From Acidobacteriota bacterium (lineage in GTDB: Bacteria > Acidobacteriota > Vicinamibacteria > Vicinamibacterales > UBA8438), in assembly GCA_002726085.1 (NCBI GenBank), contig PBRZ01000008.1, forward strand, positions 4,176 through 36,291: 32,116 bases of DNA. The letters are read 5' to 3'. Under the pieces are notes generated by a model. It searched no databases. It was not told the DNA's origin and saw only the letters and a list, made by a program, of their open reading frames with translations. How positions within the stretch are numbered: position 1 is the first letter of the stretch; every line of letters begins with the position of its first letter. Both the position numbers and the translations under genes were made by a program. This document shows positions 7,314 to 17,273 of the stretch, piece after piece.

Positions 7314-8366
7314 TCATCCGCCGGTGGTGTCGGTTTGGGCCGGGCGCGTGGCGGCTCGTTGTTGGCGCGCGAAGGCGCGGAGGTCGGGCACCTTGTCGAA
7401 TTCGTCGACGATCTCCCGTCCGAGAATCTCCTCCAACACGTCCTCGAGTGTCACGATGCCGCTGACGGTGCCGAACTCGTCGGTGACCACGACCAGGTGC
7501 TGCCGTCGCTCGAGGAAGGTGCGCAACAACTGGTCCAGTTTGGCGGTCTCGACCACGAAGTGCACCGGGTACATCAGCTCGTCCAGGGTCGTGTCGAATT
7601 CGTCCTTGGCCGCGGCTCGCAGGATGTCTCGCCGATGGACGACGCCGACGATATCGTCCGGGTCCTCGTCGTAGACCGGCACCCGGCTGTGTTGCAGCAG
7701 CAGCTCGTTGGCTGCCGCATCGGCGAGGCTGGTGCCTGTGTGGAGGGTGAAGAGCACCGTCCGCGGCGTCATGATCTGACCGGCGTTTTTGACCTCGAGC
7801 GCCAGGACGTTGCTGATGACGTTGGCCTCGTGCGGTTTCAGATCGCCCGAGCGCAATCCCCGCCGCACCATCATCAGCAGCTCGTCGTCCGAGACGCGGT
7901 CGTGCTCGGTCGCCGTTGAGACCAGCAGACGGGTCAGCCGGCGGCTCAGCCAGATGAACGGTGCGAAGATCACGACCAGCGCTTGCAGCGGACCGGCGAT
8001 CGGGCCGGCCAGCTGACGCGAGAAGACGACACCGGTCGTTTTCGGGATGATCTCGGACAGGAACAGGATCGCCAGCGTGAACGCGGCCGAGAAGTAACCG
8101 ATCCGGGCGGACCCCAGAACGTTGGCGGCGATCGCTCCGGCCAGCGCGGCGCCGCCGGTGTTCGCCAGGGTGTTCAGCGAGAGGATTGCTGCGATTGGGC
8201 GGTCCACCTCGGTGCGCAGCCGACGCAGCAGCCTGCCGCTGCTGCGTCCCTCACGCTCCAACGCGTCGATTCTCGACGACGGGACCGAGTAGAGCACCGC
8301 CTCGAACAGCGAGCAGGCCGCCGACGTGGCGATGACGAGCGCGACGACGACAGATAGTTCGACCAT
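7314..8366 (-). CDS. CNNM/CorC-type membrane protein with DUF21 and CBS pair
   Basis: The 350-residue protein has the N-terminal transmembrane CNNM domain (DUF21, residues 1-150) with the family motif SEIIPKT at 104-110, followed by a Bateman module of two CBS repeats at about 200-255 and 262-320 (IMTPRTVLF, then VVTDEFGTVSGIVTLEDVLEEI). It belongs to the HlyC/CorC group implicated in Mg2+/Co2+ export. The family's C-terminal CorC_HlyC domain is absent: only about 30 residues follow the second CBS repeat, so this is a short form. CBS domains typically sense adenosine nucleotides. The ribosome binding site is weak, and the start is supported by the N-terminal membrane helix. Confidence 0.87.
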   Translation of the reverse strand: MVELSVVVALVIATSAACSLFEAVLYSVPSSRIDALEREGRSSGRLLRRLRTEVDRPIAAILSLNTLANTGGAALAGAIAANVLGSARIGYFSAAFTLAILFLSEIIPKTTGVVFSRQLAGPIAGPLQALVVIFAPFIWLSRRLTRLLVSTATEHDRVSDDELLMMVRRGLRSGDLKPHEANVISNVLALEVKNAGQIMTPRTVLFTLHTGTSLADAAANELLLQHSRVPVYDEDPDDIVGVVHRRDILRAAAKDEFDTTLDELMYPVHFVVETAKLDQLLRTFLERRQHLVVVTDEFGTVSGIVTLEDVLEEILGREIVDEFDKVPDLRAFARQQRAATRPAQTDTTGG

Positions 8367-8501
8367 AACACCAGTATGGTCAGGTCTCAGCCGCCTCGAT
8401 GCAAGCAGCGACCGGGTGGGAACGAGCGTCGCTCGTCCACAGCGGAGGTTCCCCAGCCTCCGAGCTCGTGAGGCCGAGGCTGGCGAAGCCCTCCGGCTTC
8501 C

Positions 8502-8550
8502 TTCTGTCTCCTGCCTCCTGCCTCCTGTCTCCCGCCTCCTGACTCCTTGG
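8502..8550. repeat. Heptamer tandem repeat, about seven imperfect units
   Basis: Units of 7 bp run TTCTGTC, TCCTGCC, TCCTGCC, TCCTGTC, TCCCGCC, TCCTGAC, then a decayed unit. The reverse complement gives GNCAGGA, close to the GCCNGAA-type units elsewhere in the window. It lies between hflC and the CNNM gene. An 8-bp stem CCAGCCTC/GAGGCTGG (8453-8483) lies just to its left. Confidence 0.8.
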
Positions 8551-8561
8551 GCTCTCGCCTC

Positions 8562-9494
8562 CTACCTCGGCGCCTCGAGATAGCGCATCAATTCGCTGTC
8601 GGTCCCCAGGATGAAGAAGGTGCTGGGGTCCATCGTCTTCTCGTAGGTCTCGAGCGACTTCGTGAACGCGTAGAACCCTGAGTCGCGGCCATACGCTTCC
8701 GCGTAGATGTTGGTCGCCTCGGCGTCGGCGGTGCCTCGCAGCTCTTCGGCGGTCCGGAACGCTTCTGACTTGATCCGCGCCAGGTCCCGTTCCCGTTCAC
8801 CCATAATCCGCGCCGACTCTCCCTGCCCCTCAGATCGGAAACCCTCGGCAATCCGGTTGCGCTCGGCGATCATCCGGGCGAAGACGTCCTGTTGCACCTC
8901 GGGTACGTAGTTGATCCGCTTGATCTTCAGGTCCAGCAGCTCGATCCCGAGCTCGACGACCGCCGCGGAGGCCGCCTCGAGGATCTCACGCGTAATCTGC
9001 TCGCGCCCGGTGACGATCTCGTCGAGACTCTCCGGCTCTTCCTGTGGCGCGACGGTCGTGTCGGCCGGTTCACGGTTGGCGGTCCGGACGACCTCGATCA
9101 AATCGTGACGCGCGACCGCGTTGCGCGTCTCCCCGTCGAGGATGTCGTCGAGCCGTGACTGCGCCCCACGCTCGTCGCGCAGCCGCTGGAAAAAGAGCAA
9201 CGGCTCGGAGATCCGCCACCGCGCGTAGGTATCGACGAAGATGAACGTCTTGTCTCGTGTCGGCACCTGGTTCGGGCTGCCGTCCCACTCCAGGAACCGT
9301 TTCTCGAACATGTTCGCGGTCTGGATGAACGGCACTTTGAAATGCAGCCCTGGTTCGGTCACCGGCTCGCCGACCGGCTCGCCGAACTGCGTGATGATCG
9401 CCTGATTGGTTTCGCTGACCGTGTAGACCGAGCCTCCCAGCAGGATGACCCCGACCAGCACGAGAACTAACAATATCGGTTGAGATCGGTTCAC
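8562..9494 (-). CDS. hflC: HflC, SPFH/band-7 subunit of the HflKC complex
   Basis: The 310-residue protein has one N-terminal transmembrane helix (about 7-27) and a stomatin/prohibitin (SPFH) domain, with typical HflC text: TQFGEP, EPGLHFKVPF and a KRFLEWDG block. A long C-terminal helical region follows (MIAERNRIAEGFRSEGQGE, then ELRGTADAEA). It starts with GTG inside a 4-bp GTGA overlap with the end of hflK, with GGAGG 6 nt upstream, so the two are translationally coupled. HflKC forms a large periplasmic-side cage that surrounds and modulates the FtsH protease at the inner membrane. The insertion at about residues 144-160 (Thr/Val/Pro/Glu-rich) is typical of spacer variation in HflC. Confidence 0.93.
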   Translation of the reverse strand: MNRSQPILLVLVLVGVILLGGSVYTVSETNQAIITQFGEPVGEPVTEPGLHFKVPFIQTANMFEKRFLEWDGSPNQVPTRDKTFIFVDTYARWRISEPLLFFQRLRDERGAQSRLDDILDGETRNAVARHDLIEVVRTANREPADTTVAPQEEPESLDEIVTGREQITREILEAASAAVVELGIELLDLKIKRINYVPEVQQDVFARMIAERNRIAEGFRSEGQGESARIMGERERDLARIKSEAFRTAEELRGTADAEATNIYAEAYGRDSGFYAFTKSLETYEKTMDPSTFFILGTDSELMRYLEAPR

Positions 9495-10525
9495 TGGCCA
9501 CCTCCGGTTCGCTGTGTGGTGTCGGTCAAGGTAGCGGTCGCCGCGCGCGCGCCGCTGTCGAGCGACAGCAGCGGCAAGACGCCTGTCGCACCCTCGGCCA
9601 CGAACACTTTGCGTCCGACCTGCGGCAGGATCCGCTGCATCGTCTCGAGATACATCCTCCGCCGGGTTACCTGCGGCGCCTGGCGATAGGCCGCCTCGAT
9701 GGCGGCGAACCGCGTCGCTTCACCCTCGGCGCGATTCACGCGGTCCAGAGCGTAGCCCTCGGCTTGCAGAACCGCCTGCTCGGCCTCGCCGCGCGCCCGG
9801 GGGATCACAGCGTTGTACTCGGCACGCGCCTCGTTGATCAGCCGGTCGCGCTGCTGTTGGGCCTGGTTGACCTCGTCCCACGACGGCTTGACCGGGTCGG
9901 GCGGGTTGACGTCTTGCAGCACCACCTGGTCGATGGTGATCCCCATCTGGTATTGCTCGGTCAGCCCCTGCAGTCTGGCCTCCACGGCGCTCTCGATCTC
10001 CTGGCGCCCGACGGTCAGCACCTCGGTCACCGTCCGGTCGCCGACCGTCTCTCGCATGATCGCCTCGTTCATCGCCCGAAACGTGCCGACGACGTCCCGG
10101 ACCTTGAACAGGAACTCGTAGGGATCGTCGATCCGATACTGGACAATCCACTCGACGACCGCCACGTTCAGGTCGCCGGTCAGCATCACCGCTTCGTCAG
10201 CGAACCGTCGCTCCTGGGTGGCAAACTCGGTGCGGATGTTCGCCTCGACGGTCCGGAACCCGAACTCTTCTTTCTGCTGTCGCTGGACCTCGACCCGCTG
10301 CATGGTCTCGACGAACGGCAGCTTGAAATGCAGCCCCGGCTCGGTCGTGCGCACGTACTTCCCGAACCGCAGGATCACGCCCACCTCTTCGGGCTGGACC
10401 TGATAGACGGTACCCAGCAGCGACACCAGCGCGACGAGGGCCACCAGGCCGCCCGCCACGACTCGCCAGGGGATCTTGGGCACCTTGAGCTTTGTCACGT
10501 CGACGATGCGAAAGTTGTCGTCCAT
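9491..10525 (-). CDS. hflK: HflK, SPFH/band-7 subunit of the HflKC complex
   Basis: The 344-residue protein has a short cytoplasmic N-terminus, a transmembrane helix at about 24-44 and an SPFH domain (RFGKYVRTTEPGLHFKLPF), then the HflK-type helical arm (VNQAQQQRDRLINEARAEYN, ARGEAEQAVLQAEGYALDRV). The long Gly-rich N-terminal extension of Escherichia coli HflK is lacking, as in many non-proteobacterial members. AAGGAG lies about 8 nt before the ATG. It is first in a two-gene operon with hflC, overlapping by 4 bp. Its role is to form the hetero-oligomer with HflC that encloses FtsH and tunes degradation of membrane proteins. No ftsH is seen in this window. Confidence 0.93.
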   Translation of the reverse strand: MDDNFRIVDVTKLKVPKIPWRVVAGGLVALVALVSLLGTVYQVQPEEVGVILRFGKYVRTTEPGLHFKLPFVETMQRVEVQRQQKEEFGFRTVEANIRTEFATQERRFADEAVMLTGDLNVAVVEWIVQYRIDDPYEFLFKVRDVVGTFRAMNEAIMRETVGDRTVTEVLTVGRQEIESAVEARLQGLTEQYQMGITIDQVVLQDVNPPDPVKPSWDEVNQAQQQRDRLINEARAEYNAVIPRARGEAEQAVLQAEGYALDRVNRAEGEATRFAAIEAAYRQAPQVTRRRMYLETMQRILPQVGRKVFVAEGATGVLPLLSLDSGARAATATLTDTTQRTGGGQ

Positions 10526-10732
10526 GCACTTTCTCCTTCTATGAGCGCGGCGAGTGAGCCGTGTCGGTTGTGACGGAATACCGCGTCCCGAGCAGACATG
10601 ACGCAGAAGACTACCCTGTACTGTAGCGCCAAACGCGCCCTGGCGGGTCGACGGACAGCCTTCTAACAGGAACTACGTTTCGGACAGGTGTTTGATTCAG
10701 ATGGGGGAAGCGGAAAAAGAGCTGGGCGTCCC

Positions 10733-11776
10733 TCACTTTTTCACGTACTGGTCCCAATTCCGCGTGGTGCCCGGCGCGCGGTCCGCTTGGAGTATCCGCA
10801 TCCAGCCCGGATACTCTGGTGACAACGCGCTCACCGTGTTCAACCGTTCGAGCTCAGCATCGGTCAAGGTCAGGTCGACGGAGCCGAGATTGTCGTCGAG
10901 CTGGTCGAGCCGCTTGGCCCCGATGATGACGCTGGTCACCGCAGTCTGGTGAAGCAGCCAGGCGAGCGCGACCTGCGCCACCGAGACCTCATGCGCAGTC
11001 GCCACCTCGCGCATCACGTCGATGATGTCGTAGCCGCGCTCCTTGTCGACTGGCGGGAAGTCGAATTTCACCCGTCGCGCGTTCGGGTCGGTCTCGCTGT
11101 CGCGGGTGAACTTGCCCGACAGGAACCCGCCGGCGAGCGGGCTCCAGGGCAGCACCGCCAGCCCCTGGTCCTCGACGAGCGGAATCATCTCGCGCTCGAG
11201 CTCGCGGCCGGCAATCGAGTAGTAGGACTGCGTGCTGATGAACTCGGCCAGCCCCTGCTGACGCGAGATGCCGAGCGCCTTCATGAGCTGCCAGGCAGTC
11301 AGGTTCGAGCATCCGACGTAGCGAACCTTGCCTGCGCGCACGAGATCGTTGAGCGCGCCGAGCGTCTCCCCGATGTCGGTAACCGGGTCGTGGCCGTGGA
11401 TCTGGTAGAGGTCGATGTAGTCGGTGCCCAGCCTTCTGAGGCTGGCGTCGCACTCCTGCATGATGTGCACGCGGGAGAGCCCGATCTGGTTCGGTCCCTC
11501 GCCCATCCGCCCTCGCACCTTCGTGGCCACGATGACGTCCGGACGCCGGGCGCCCAACGCCTTGCCGAGCATCTCCTCGGACTGGCCGGCCGAGTAGACG
11601 TTCGCGGTGTCGAAGAAGTTGATGCCCGCGTCCAGAGACCGATGGACCAGCGTGTCCGCTTCCGTCTGGCCGAGGGCGCCGATAGCCTGGAATGGACCGA
11701 TGCCACCGAAGGTCATGGCGCCAAGGCAGAGCTCGGAGACGTAGATGCCGGTGTTCGCGAGACGACGATGGTTCAT
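10733..11776 (-). CDS. Aldo/keto reductase family oxidoreductase
   Basis: The 347-residue protein has the aldo/keto reductase barrel with the catalytic tetrad visible: D56 (FFDTANVYSAG), Y61, K86 (VATKVRG) and H127 (YQIHGHD). NADPH-binding C-terminal text includes VIIGAKRLDQLDDNLG. It is closest in style to YajO/IolS-type reductases. The substrate, an aldehyde or sugar ketone, cannot be deduced. The start lacks a strong ribosome binding site. It lies 41 bp downstream of the secreted esterase on the same strand, and the gap is largely filled by a heptamer tandem repeat. Its C-terminal end is followed by about 200 bp before hflK. Confidence 0.88.
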   Translation of the reverse strand: MNHRRLANTGIYVSELCLGAMTFGGIGPFQAIGALGQTEADTLVHRSLDAGINFFDTANVYSAGQSEEMLGKALGARRPDVIVATKVRGRMGEGPNQIGLSRVHIMQECDASLRRLGTDYIDLYQIHGHDPVTDIGETLGALNDLVRAGKVRYVGCSNLTAWQLMKALGISRQQGLAEFISTQSYYSIAGRELEREMIPLVEDQGLAVLPWSPLAGGFLSGKFTRDSETDPNARRVKFDFPPVDKERGYDIIDVMREVATAHEVSVAQVALAWLLHQTAVTSVIIGAKRLDQLDDNLGSVDLTLTDAELERLNTVSALSPEYPGWMRILQADRAPGTTRNWDQYVKK

Positions 11777-11792
11777 GTTGGTAGGTACCCTT

Positions 11793-11813
11793 CTCAGAAG
11801 TCAGAAGTCAGAA
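11793..11813. repeat. Heptamer tandem repeat, three units
   Basis: CTCAGAA, GTCAGAA and GTCAGAA stand head to tail in the 41-bp gap between the esterase and the aldo/keto reductase. The unit is one substitution away from the GCCAGAA repeat at 18181. Confidence 0.8.
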
Positions 11814-11817
11814 GCTC

Positions 11818-12516
11818 CTACCGTTCCGCCCAGCGTTCCAGGACCCACTCGCCGGCTTGCTGGAGCGGCGCCGCGCCCATCTGGAAGTGGCCGACGCCTT
11901 CGAGCGGCAAGAAGGCGACCGTTTGACCGCGGTCGTCCATTGTTTGAGCCAGCGCTTCGGCCGGGCCAAATGGTACCACCTCGTCATCCCGTGCGTGAAT
12001 GATGTAGACCGGCATATCGCCCACTTTGGTCGCATCATCGCGGTCGGACCGCGCAGCCATCGGAATCGCCGCCTTGAACAGGTCGGGGTGCCGTGTCGCC
12101 AGATACCAGGTGCCCCGTCCACCCATGCTGAAGCCGGTGATCAGGACGCGATCCGGGTCGATGGCGTACCGCTCCCGCACGTCGTCGAGCAGCGCCATCA
12201 CGCCGCGCTCGCTCGTTTCGTTGGCCCACCGGCGGTCCGGCGCGTCCGGCGACACGATAATCGCGCCCCACTCCTGCAGCGCCGGTCCGACGACGCCACG
12301 CAAGAACTGCGTGCCGTACCCGGCGCCGGGCGAGCCTCCGGGGTGCAGCGCCAGGACCAGCGGCACCGGTGTGTCCGGGTCGTAGTCCCGGGGTATCAAG
12401 ATGCCGTAGGTCATCGTGCCGACACCGTTGACGGCGATCGTGGCGTTGTGCAGTCCCGGTTCGAGAGGCGCCTGCATCAGCGTCCCGAGCAGGGCGGTCG
12501 TCAGCAGCCAGCGCAT
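11818..12516 (-). CDS. Secreted alpha/beta-hydrolase, polyhydroxybutyrate-depolymerase/esterase-like
   Basis: The 232-residue protein begins with a short hydrophobic signal-like segment (MRWLLTTALLGTLMQAP). The hydrolase fold is shown by ALHPGG at 56-61 (oxyanion region), the nucleophile elbow GFSMGG with S130, the acid at D177 or D178 (IIHARDDEVVP) and H210 (GVGHFQ). The size fits small prolyl-oligopeptidase/dienelactone-hydrolase-like or PHB-depolymerase-like esterases. It begins with a strong GAGGAGG about 9 nt upstream. The natural substrate is unknown. It is divergent from gltX with 71 bp between the starts, so the two share a promoter region. Confidence 0.85.
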   Translation of the reverse strand: MRWLLTTALLGTLMQAPLEPGLHNATIAVNGVGTMTYGILIPRDYDPDTPVPLVLALHPGGSPGAGYGTQFLRGVVGPALQEWGAIIVSPDAPDRRWANETSERGVMALLDDVRERYAIDPDRVLITGFSMGGRGTWYLATRHPDLFKAAIPMAARSDRDDATKVGDMPVYIIHARDDEVVPFGPAEALAQTMDDRGQTVAFLPLEGVGHFQMGAAPLQQAGEWVLERWAER

Positions 12517-12571
12517 GGTCGTTTCCTCCTCAGGTCAGGTGTCGCCCGGACGGCCAACCCCTGGCGATCAT

Positions 12572-12577
12572 TATAAT
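12572..12577 (+). promoter_or_regulatory. Candidate -10 box of gltX, very close to the start codon
   Basis: TATAAT ends only 10 nt before the gltX ATG. A -10 box at this distance places transcription initiation within a few nucleotides of the start codon, so the transcript would be leaderless or nearly so. No Shine-Dalgarno sequence is visible before the ATG, consistent with that. The same box reads TATAAT on the minus strand at 12570-12575 for the divergent esterase. Confidence 0.45.
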
Positions 12578-12587
12578 CGTTGGTCAG

Positions 12588-14159
12588 ATGACGGTTCGCA
12601 CACGTTTCGCACCGAGCCCCACCGGGTATCTCCACATCGGTGGCGTCCGTACGGCGCTGTTCAACTGGCTGTTCGCCCGGCGTCACGGGGGGCAGTTTCT
12701 GTTGCGGATCGACGACACCGACGCCGAGCGGAACATCCAGGAGACGTTGCAGCCCATCCTGGACGGCTTCCGCTGGCTCGGACTCGACTGGGATGAAGGG
12801 CCCGAGGTCGACGGGCCGTATGCGCCGTACTACCAGTCTCAGCGCGGTGACCGGTATCGGGCGGCGATCGACCGACTGCTGGCGAGCGGCGCCGCGTATC
12901 GTGACTACGCGACCACCGACGAGATTCAGGCCGAACGCGAGACCGCGCAGCGCGAGAAACGACGCTTTCTCTACAGTCGACGCTGGATGGCCGAGACCGA
13001 GGCGCAGGCGGCCGCGTTCGAAGCCGAGGGTCGGCGAGCCTTCGTGCGTCTCAAGATGCCCCGCGAGGGTGTCTGCGCCTTTCACGACCTTGTGCGAGGC
13101 GACGTCGAGTTCGAGTGGGCGCTCGAGCAGGACCACGTGGTGCAGCGTGCCGACGGCACCTGTCTCTATCACCTGGCGAGCGCCGTCGACGACCACGACT
13201 TCGAGATTACCCACGTAATCCGGGCAATCGAGCACCTCTCGAACACGCCCCGTCAGATGTTCATCGCCACGGCGCTGGGCTATGCGCTGCCGGCCTTCGC
13301 CCATCTGCCGTATGTGGCCGAGCCGGGGAGCGCCGAGAAGCTCAGCAAGCGGAAGCTGAACAAGTATCTGAAGCACCACGAGTTCAAGAAGATCCATGAC
13401 CACGGCGTCGACATCGCCGCCGCGCTTGGGCTGGAAATCTCTCCAGAGACCTTCAATCCGGTGGTGGTCGATTTCTATCGCGAGGTCGGTTTCGAGCCGG
13501 ACGCGCTGGTGAACTATCTGCTCCTCCTCGGGTGGTCGCTCGACGACCGGACCGAGACCTTTACCCGCGAGCAGATGGTCGAGCACTTCTCGCTGGAGCG
13601 GGTGAATCGCTCGGCGGCCAGCTTCGACCCCCAGAAGCTGCTGGCGTTCCAGGAGCGTCGGATGCAGGCGCTGTCTCTCGATGAACGTGTGGCCCGGACG
13701 CGTCCGTTCCTGGAGCGCGCCAGCCTGGTAGATACGCCGCCGACCGACGCGCAGCGGTCGCGGCTCGGTCAGGTCGTCGCTGCGGCCGGCGAGCGTCTCA
13801 AGGTCGCCGGCGACATCCTCTCCTATCCCGAGTTCTTCCAGGCGGATGCACAGGTCGCGTACGATGAGAAGGCGTTCAACAAACGCGTGAGAAAGGATGG
13901 CGTCGAGCCGCTGCTGCGGCGGTTCCGCGACCGGCTGGCAAACATCGAGCCGTTTGACGCCCAGACGCTGGACCGGACCATGCACCAGTTCGTCGACACG
14001 GAAGGCATCGGCATCGGTCAGATCATCCATGCGGTGCGCGTCGCGGTGACCGGCAAGGCGGTCGGTTTCGGTCTGTTCGAGGGGCTGTCGATCCTGGGTC
14101 GCGAGGCGTGTCTGGCGCGCATCGATTGCACCCTCGAGTGCCTGAAGCCCGAAGCCTGA
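12588..14159 (+). CDS. gltX: Glutamyl-tRNA synthetase
   Basis: The 523-residue class I synthetase attaches glutamate to tRNA-Glu in the cytoplasm. The N-terminus [19 protein letters not shown] contains the HIGH-equivalent HIGG at 16-19 and fixes the start. The KMSKS-equivalent is EKLSKRK at 250-256. The catalytic Rossmann domain is followed by the connective insertion and a bacterial-type C-terminal anticodon-binding domain to about residue 515. The extreme C-terminus (LKPEA) is encoded by the start of a heptamer tandem repeat. glnS follows after 37 bp on the same strand, so the two related synthetases may be co-transcribed. No -35 element is clear. Discriminating versus non-discriminating specificity cannot be judged by eye. 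Confidence 0.95.
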   Translation: MTVRTRFAPSPTGYLHIGGVRTALFNWLFARRHGGQFLLRIDDTDAERNIQETLQPILDGFRWLGLDWDEGPEVDGPYAPYYQSQRGDRYRAAIDRLLASGAAYRDYATTDEIQAERETAQREKRRFLYSRRWMAETEAQAAAFEAEGRRAFVRLKMPREGVCAFHDLVRGDVEFEWALEQDHVVQRADGTCLYHLASAVDDHDFEITHVIRAIEHLSNTPRQMFIATALGYALPAFAHLPYVAEPGSAEKLSKRKLNKYLKHHEFKKIHDHGVDIAAALGLEISPETFNPVVVDFYREVGFEPDALVNYLLLLGWSLDDRTETFTREQMVEHFSLERVNRSAASFDPQKLLAFQERRMQALSLDERVARTRPFLERASLVDTPPTDAQRSRLGQVVAAAGERLKVAGDILSYPEFFQADAQVAYDEKAFNKRVRKDGVEPLLRRFRDRLANIEPFDAQTLDRTMHQFVDTEGIGIGQIIHAVRVAVTGKAVGFGLFEGLSILGREACLARIDCTLECLKPEA

Positions 14160-14174
14160 AGCCTGCAGCCGGAG
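14140..14174. repeat. Heptamer tandem repeat, five units, overlapping the gltX 3' end
   Basis: GCCTGAA, GCCCGAA, GCCTGAA, GCCTGCA and GCCGGAG occupy the gltX-glnS junction. The first three units encode the final residues and the TGA stop of gltX (14157-14159). The consensus GCCNGAA matches repeats at 18181 and 21790. Confidence 0.85.
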
Positions 14175-14196
14175 AGCTAGGACCGATAGGACTGAG

Positions 14197-16089
<1,893 letters not shown>

Positions 16090-16106
16090 GCTCGGAGGGC
16101 AAACAG

Positions 16107-16466
16107 ATGGGGAAACGGATTGCAGCAGTAGCGGCCGTCGTCATCGTCGTAGGCGGGCTCGTCGTGGCGGCCCAAAGCGACATCACAGGTAGCTGGAGCG
16201 CGGTGGTCGAGCTCGACCTGGGTTCGGGCGAGCCGGTGTTCGTCTTCAAGCAGGATGGCGACACACTGACCGGAACTTATGAGGGCACGTTCGGGAGCGC
16301 CGAGCTCACCGGGACGGTGACGGGCGACATGGTCGAGTTCAGCTTCGGGGCCGAGGGCGTCGGCGAGGCGAAGTACACCGGCAAGATCATGGGCGACACC
16401 ATGGAAGGCACGTGCGACTATGGCGATGCCGGCGGCGGCACCTGGAGCGCCAAGAAGTCAGAGTAG
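16107..16466 (+). CDS. Small secreted hypothetical protein, beta-rich
   Basis: The 119-residue protein has a signal peptide (residues 1-22, VVAAQ). The mature part is Gly/Thr/Glu-rich with alternating short strands (ITGSWSAVVEL, TLTGTYEGTF, AELTGTVTGDMVEFSF, AKYTGKIMGDTMEGT), suggesting an antiparallel beta-barrel or sheet, lipocalin-like in feel. Similar short proteins, predicted periplasmic, are common in Acidobacteriota as unannotated families. The start has GGAGGG at 16094-16099, only a few nt from the inverted-repeat element. It is convergent with the SYLF gene, 9 bp apart. Function unknown. Confidence 0.75.
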   Translation: MGKRIAAVAAVVIVVGGLVVAAQSDITGSWSAVVELDLGSGEPVFVFKQDGDTLTGTYEGTFGSAELTGTVTGDMVEFSFGAEGVGEAKYTGKIMGDTMEGTCDYGDAGGGTWSAKKSE

Positions 16467-16475
16467 CGCGATGCG

Positions 16476-17168
16476 CTAGTCCTGATGCGTCGCGAGCGTG
16501 GCGCGCCAGGCCGCCACGGCATCGGCGTCGTGCGGGGTGGCACTCTCTTCTTCCAGGACAAGCTGCGCGGACCCGAACGGGTAGCCGTAGAACCGCTCGT
16601 TGGCGTCGCGGTCCGCCGTGATCGTCGAGCCCTTCAGTGTGATGCCGGCAAACAGTCCGCGTGTTCTCGAATAGCTGAGAATCTCGGCTCGCAGCATCAG
16701 GTCGGTCGACGCCTCGGCGTCCCGTCCAATCGGTCCGATGACCGCCGAGGCATCGCCACCGATCTTGAATTCGTTCTGCAGCAGTTTCTCGAGCCCGCGG
16801 CGGTTCATGATCACGAGGATCAGATCCACCGACTGGCCCCCGATCTGCAGGCCGAAGCTGCCACCGGTCAAGGTCAGAAATGCCGGTGGTGACCATCCGC
16901 CATGCTCGCTCCTGGCGCTGATGACCCCTTTGCCGCGGTGCGCGCCAAAAATGAAGCCGGCTTTCACCGTGTTCGGGATGATCGCGATCGCCTCGGCGTT
17001 GTCGAAGATAGCCCGCGGGACGGCGTTGTCGGGGGCCGCCATCATCTCCTCGAAGACCGCCGTGGCGGACTCGAGCCGCTCGATTTCATTGTGTTGCGCG
17101 ATGGCCAGACCGGTGCTCAGGTGCAGCGCAAGCCCGGTGATCACCAGTCGTGTGTATCGCATCCTCAT
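16476..17168 (-). CDS. Secreted SYLF-domain lipid-binding protein
   Basis: The start is placed at the ATG at 17168, giving 230 residues, because GAGGA (17175-17179) lies 6 nt upstream and a signal peptide (MRMRYTRLVITGLALHLSTG, ending IAQ) follows. A longer frame extends to 17234 but has no such site. The SYLF domain (DUF500) covers most of the mature protein, with typical text AIAIIPNTVKAGFIFGAHRGKG, GGQSVDLILVIMNRRGLEKLL, EFKIGGDASAVIGPIGRDAEA and ILSYSRTRGLFAGITLKGSTI. SYLF proteins bind phosphoinositides in eukaryotes; bacterial secreted members are of uncertain function. It sits next to the DUF4214 gene, both exported, and both read leftward from divergent promoters with the medium-chain oxidoreductase. 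Confidence 0.88.
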   Translation of the reverse strand: MRMRYTRLVITGLALHLSTGLAIAQHNEIERLESATAVFEEMMAAPDNAVPRAIFDNAEAIAIIPNTVKAGFIFGAHRGKGVISARSEHGGWSPPAFLTLTGGSFGLQIGGQSVDLILVIMNRRGLEKLLQNEFKIGGDASAVIGPIGRDAEASTDLMLRAEILSYSRTRGLFAGITLKGSTITADRDANERFYGYPFGSAQLVLEEESATPHDADAVAAWRATLATHQD

Positions 17169-17273
17169 GAGAGGTCCTCTTCCAGATGACAGTCGCTGGC
17201 TGCCAATCTCAGTATAGGTCGCGCGGCGCCCCACCGATAGAGGTCGCGACGGCCCGGCGCCAACGGTTTCGCC

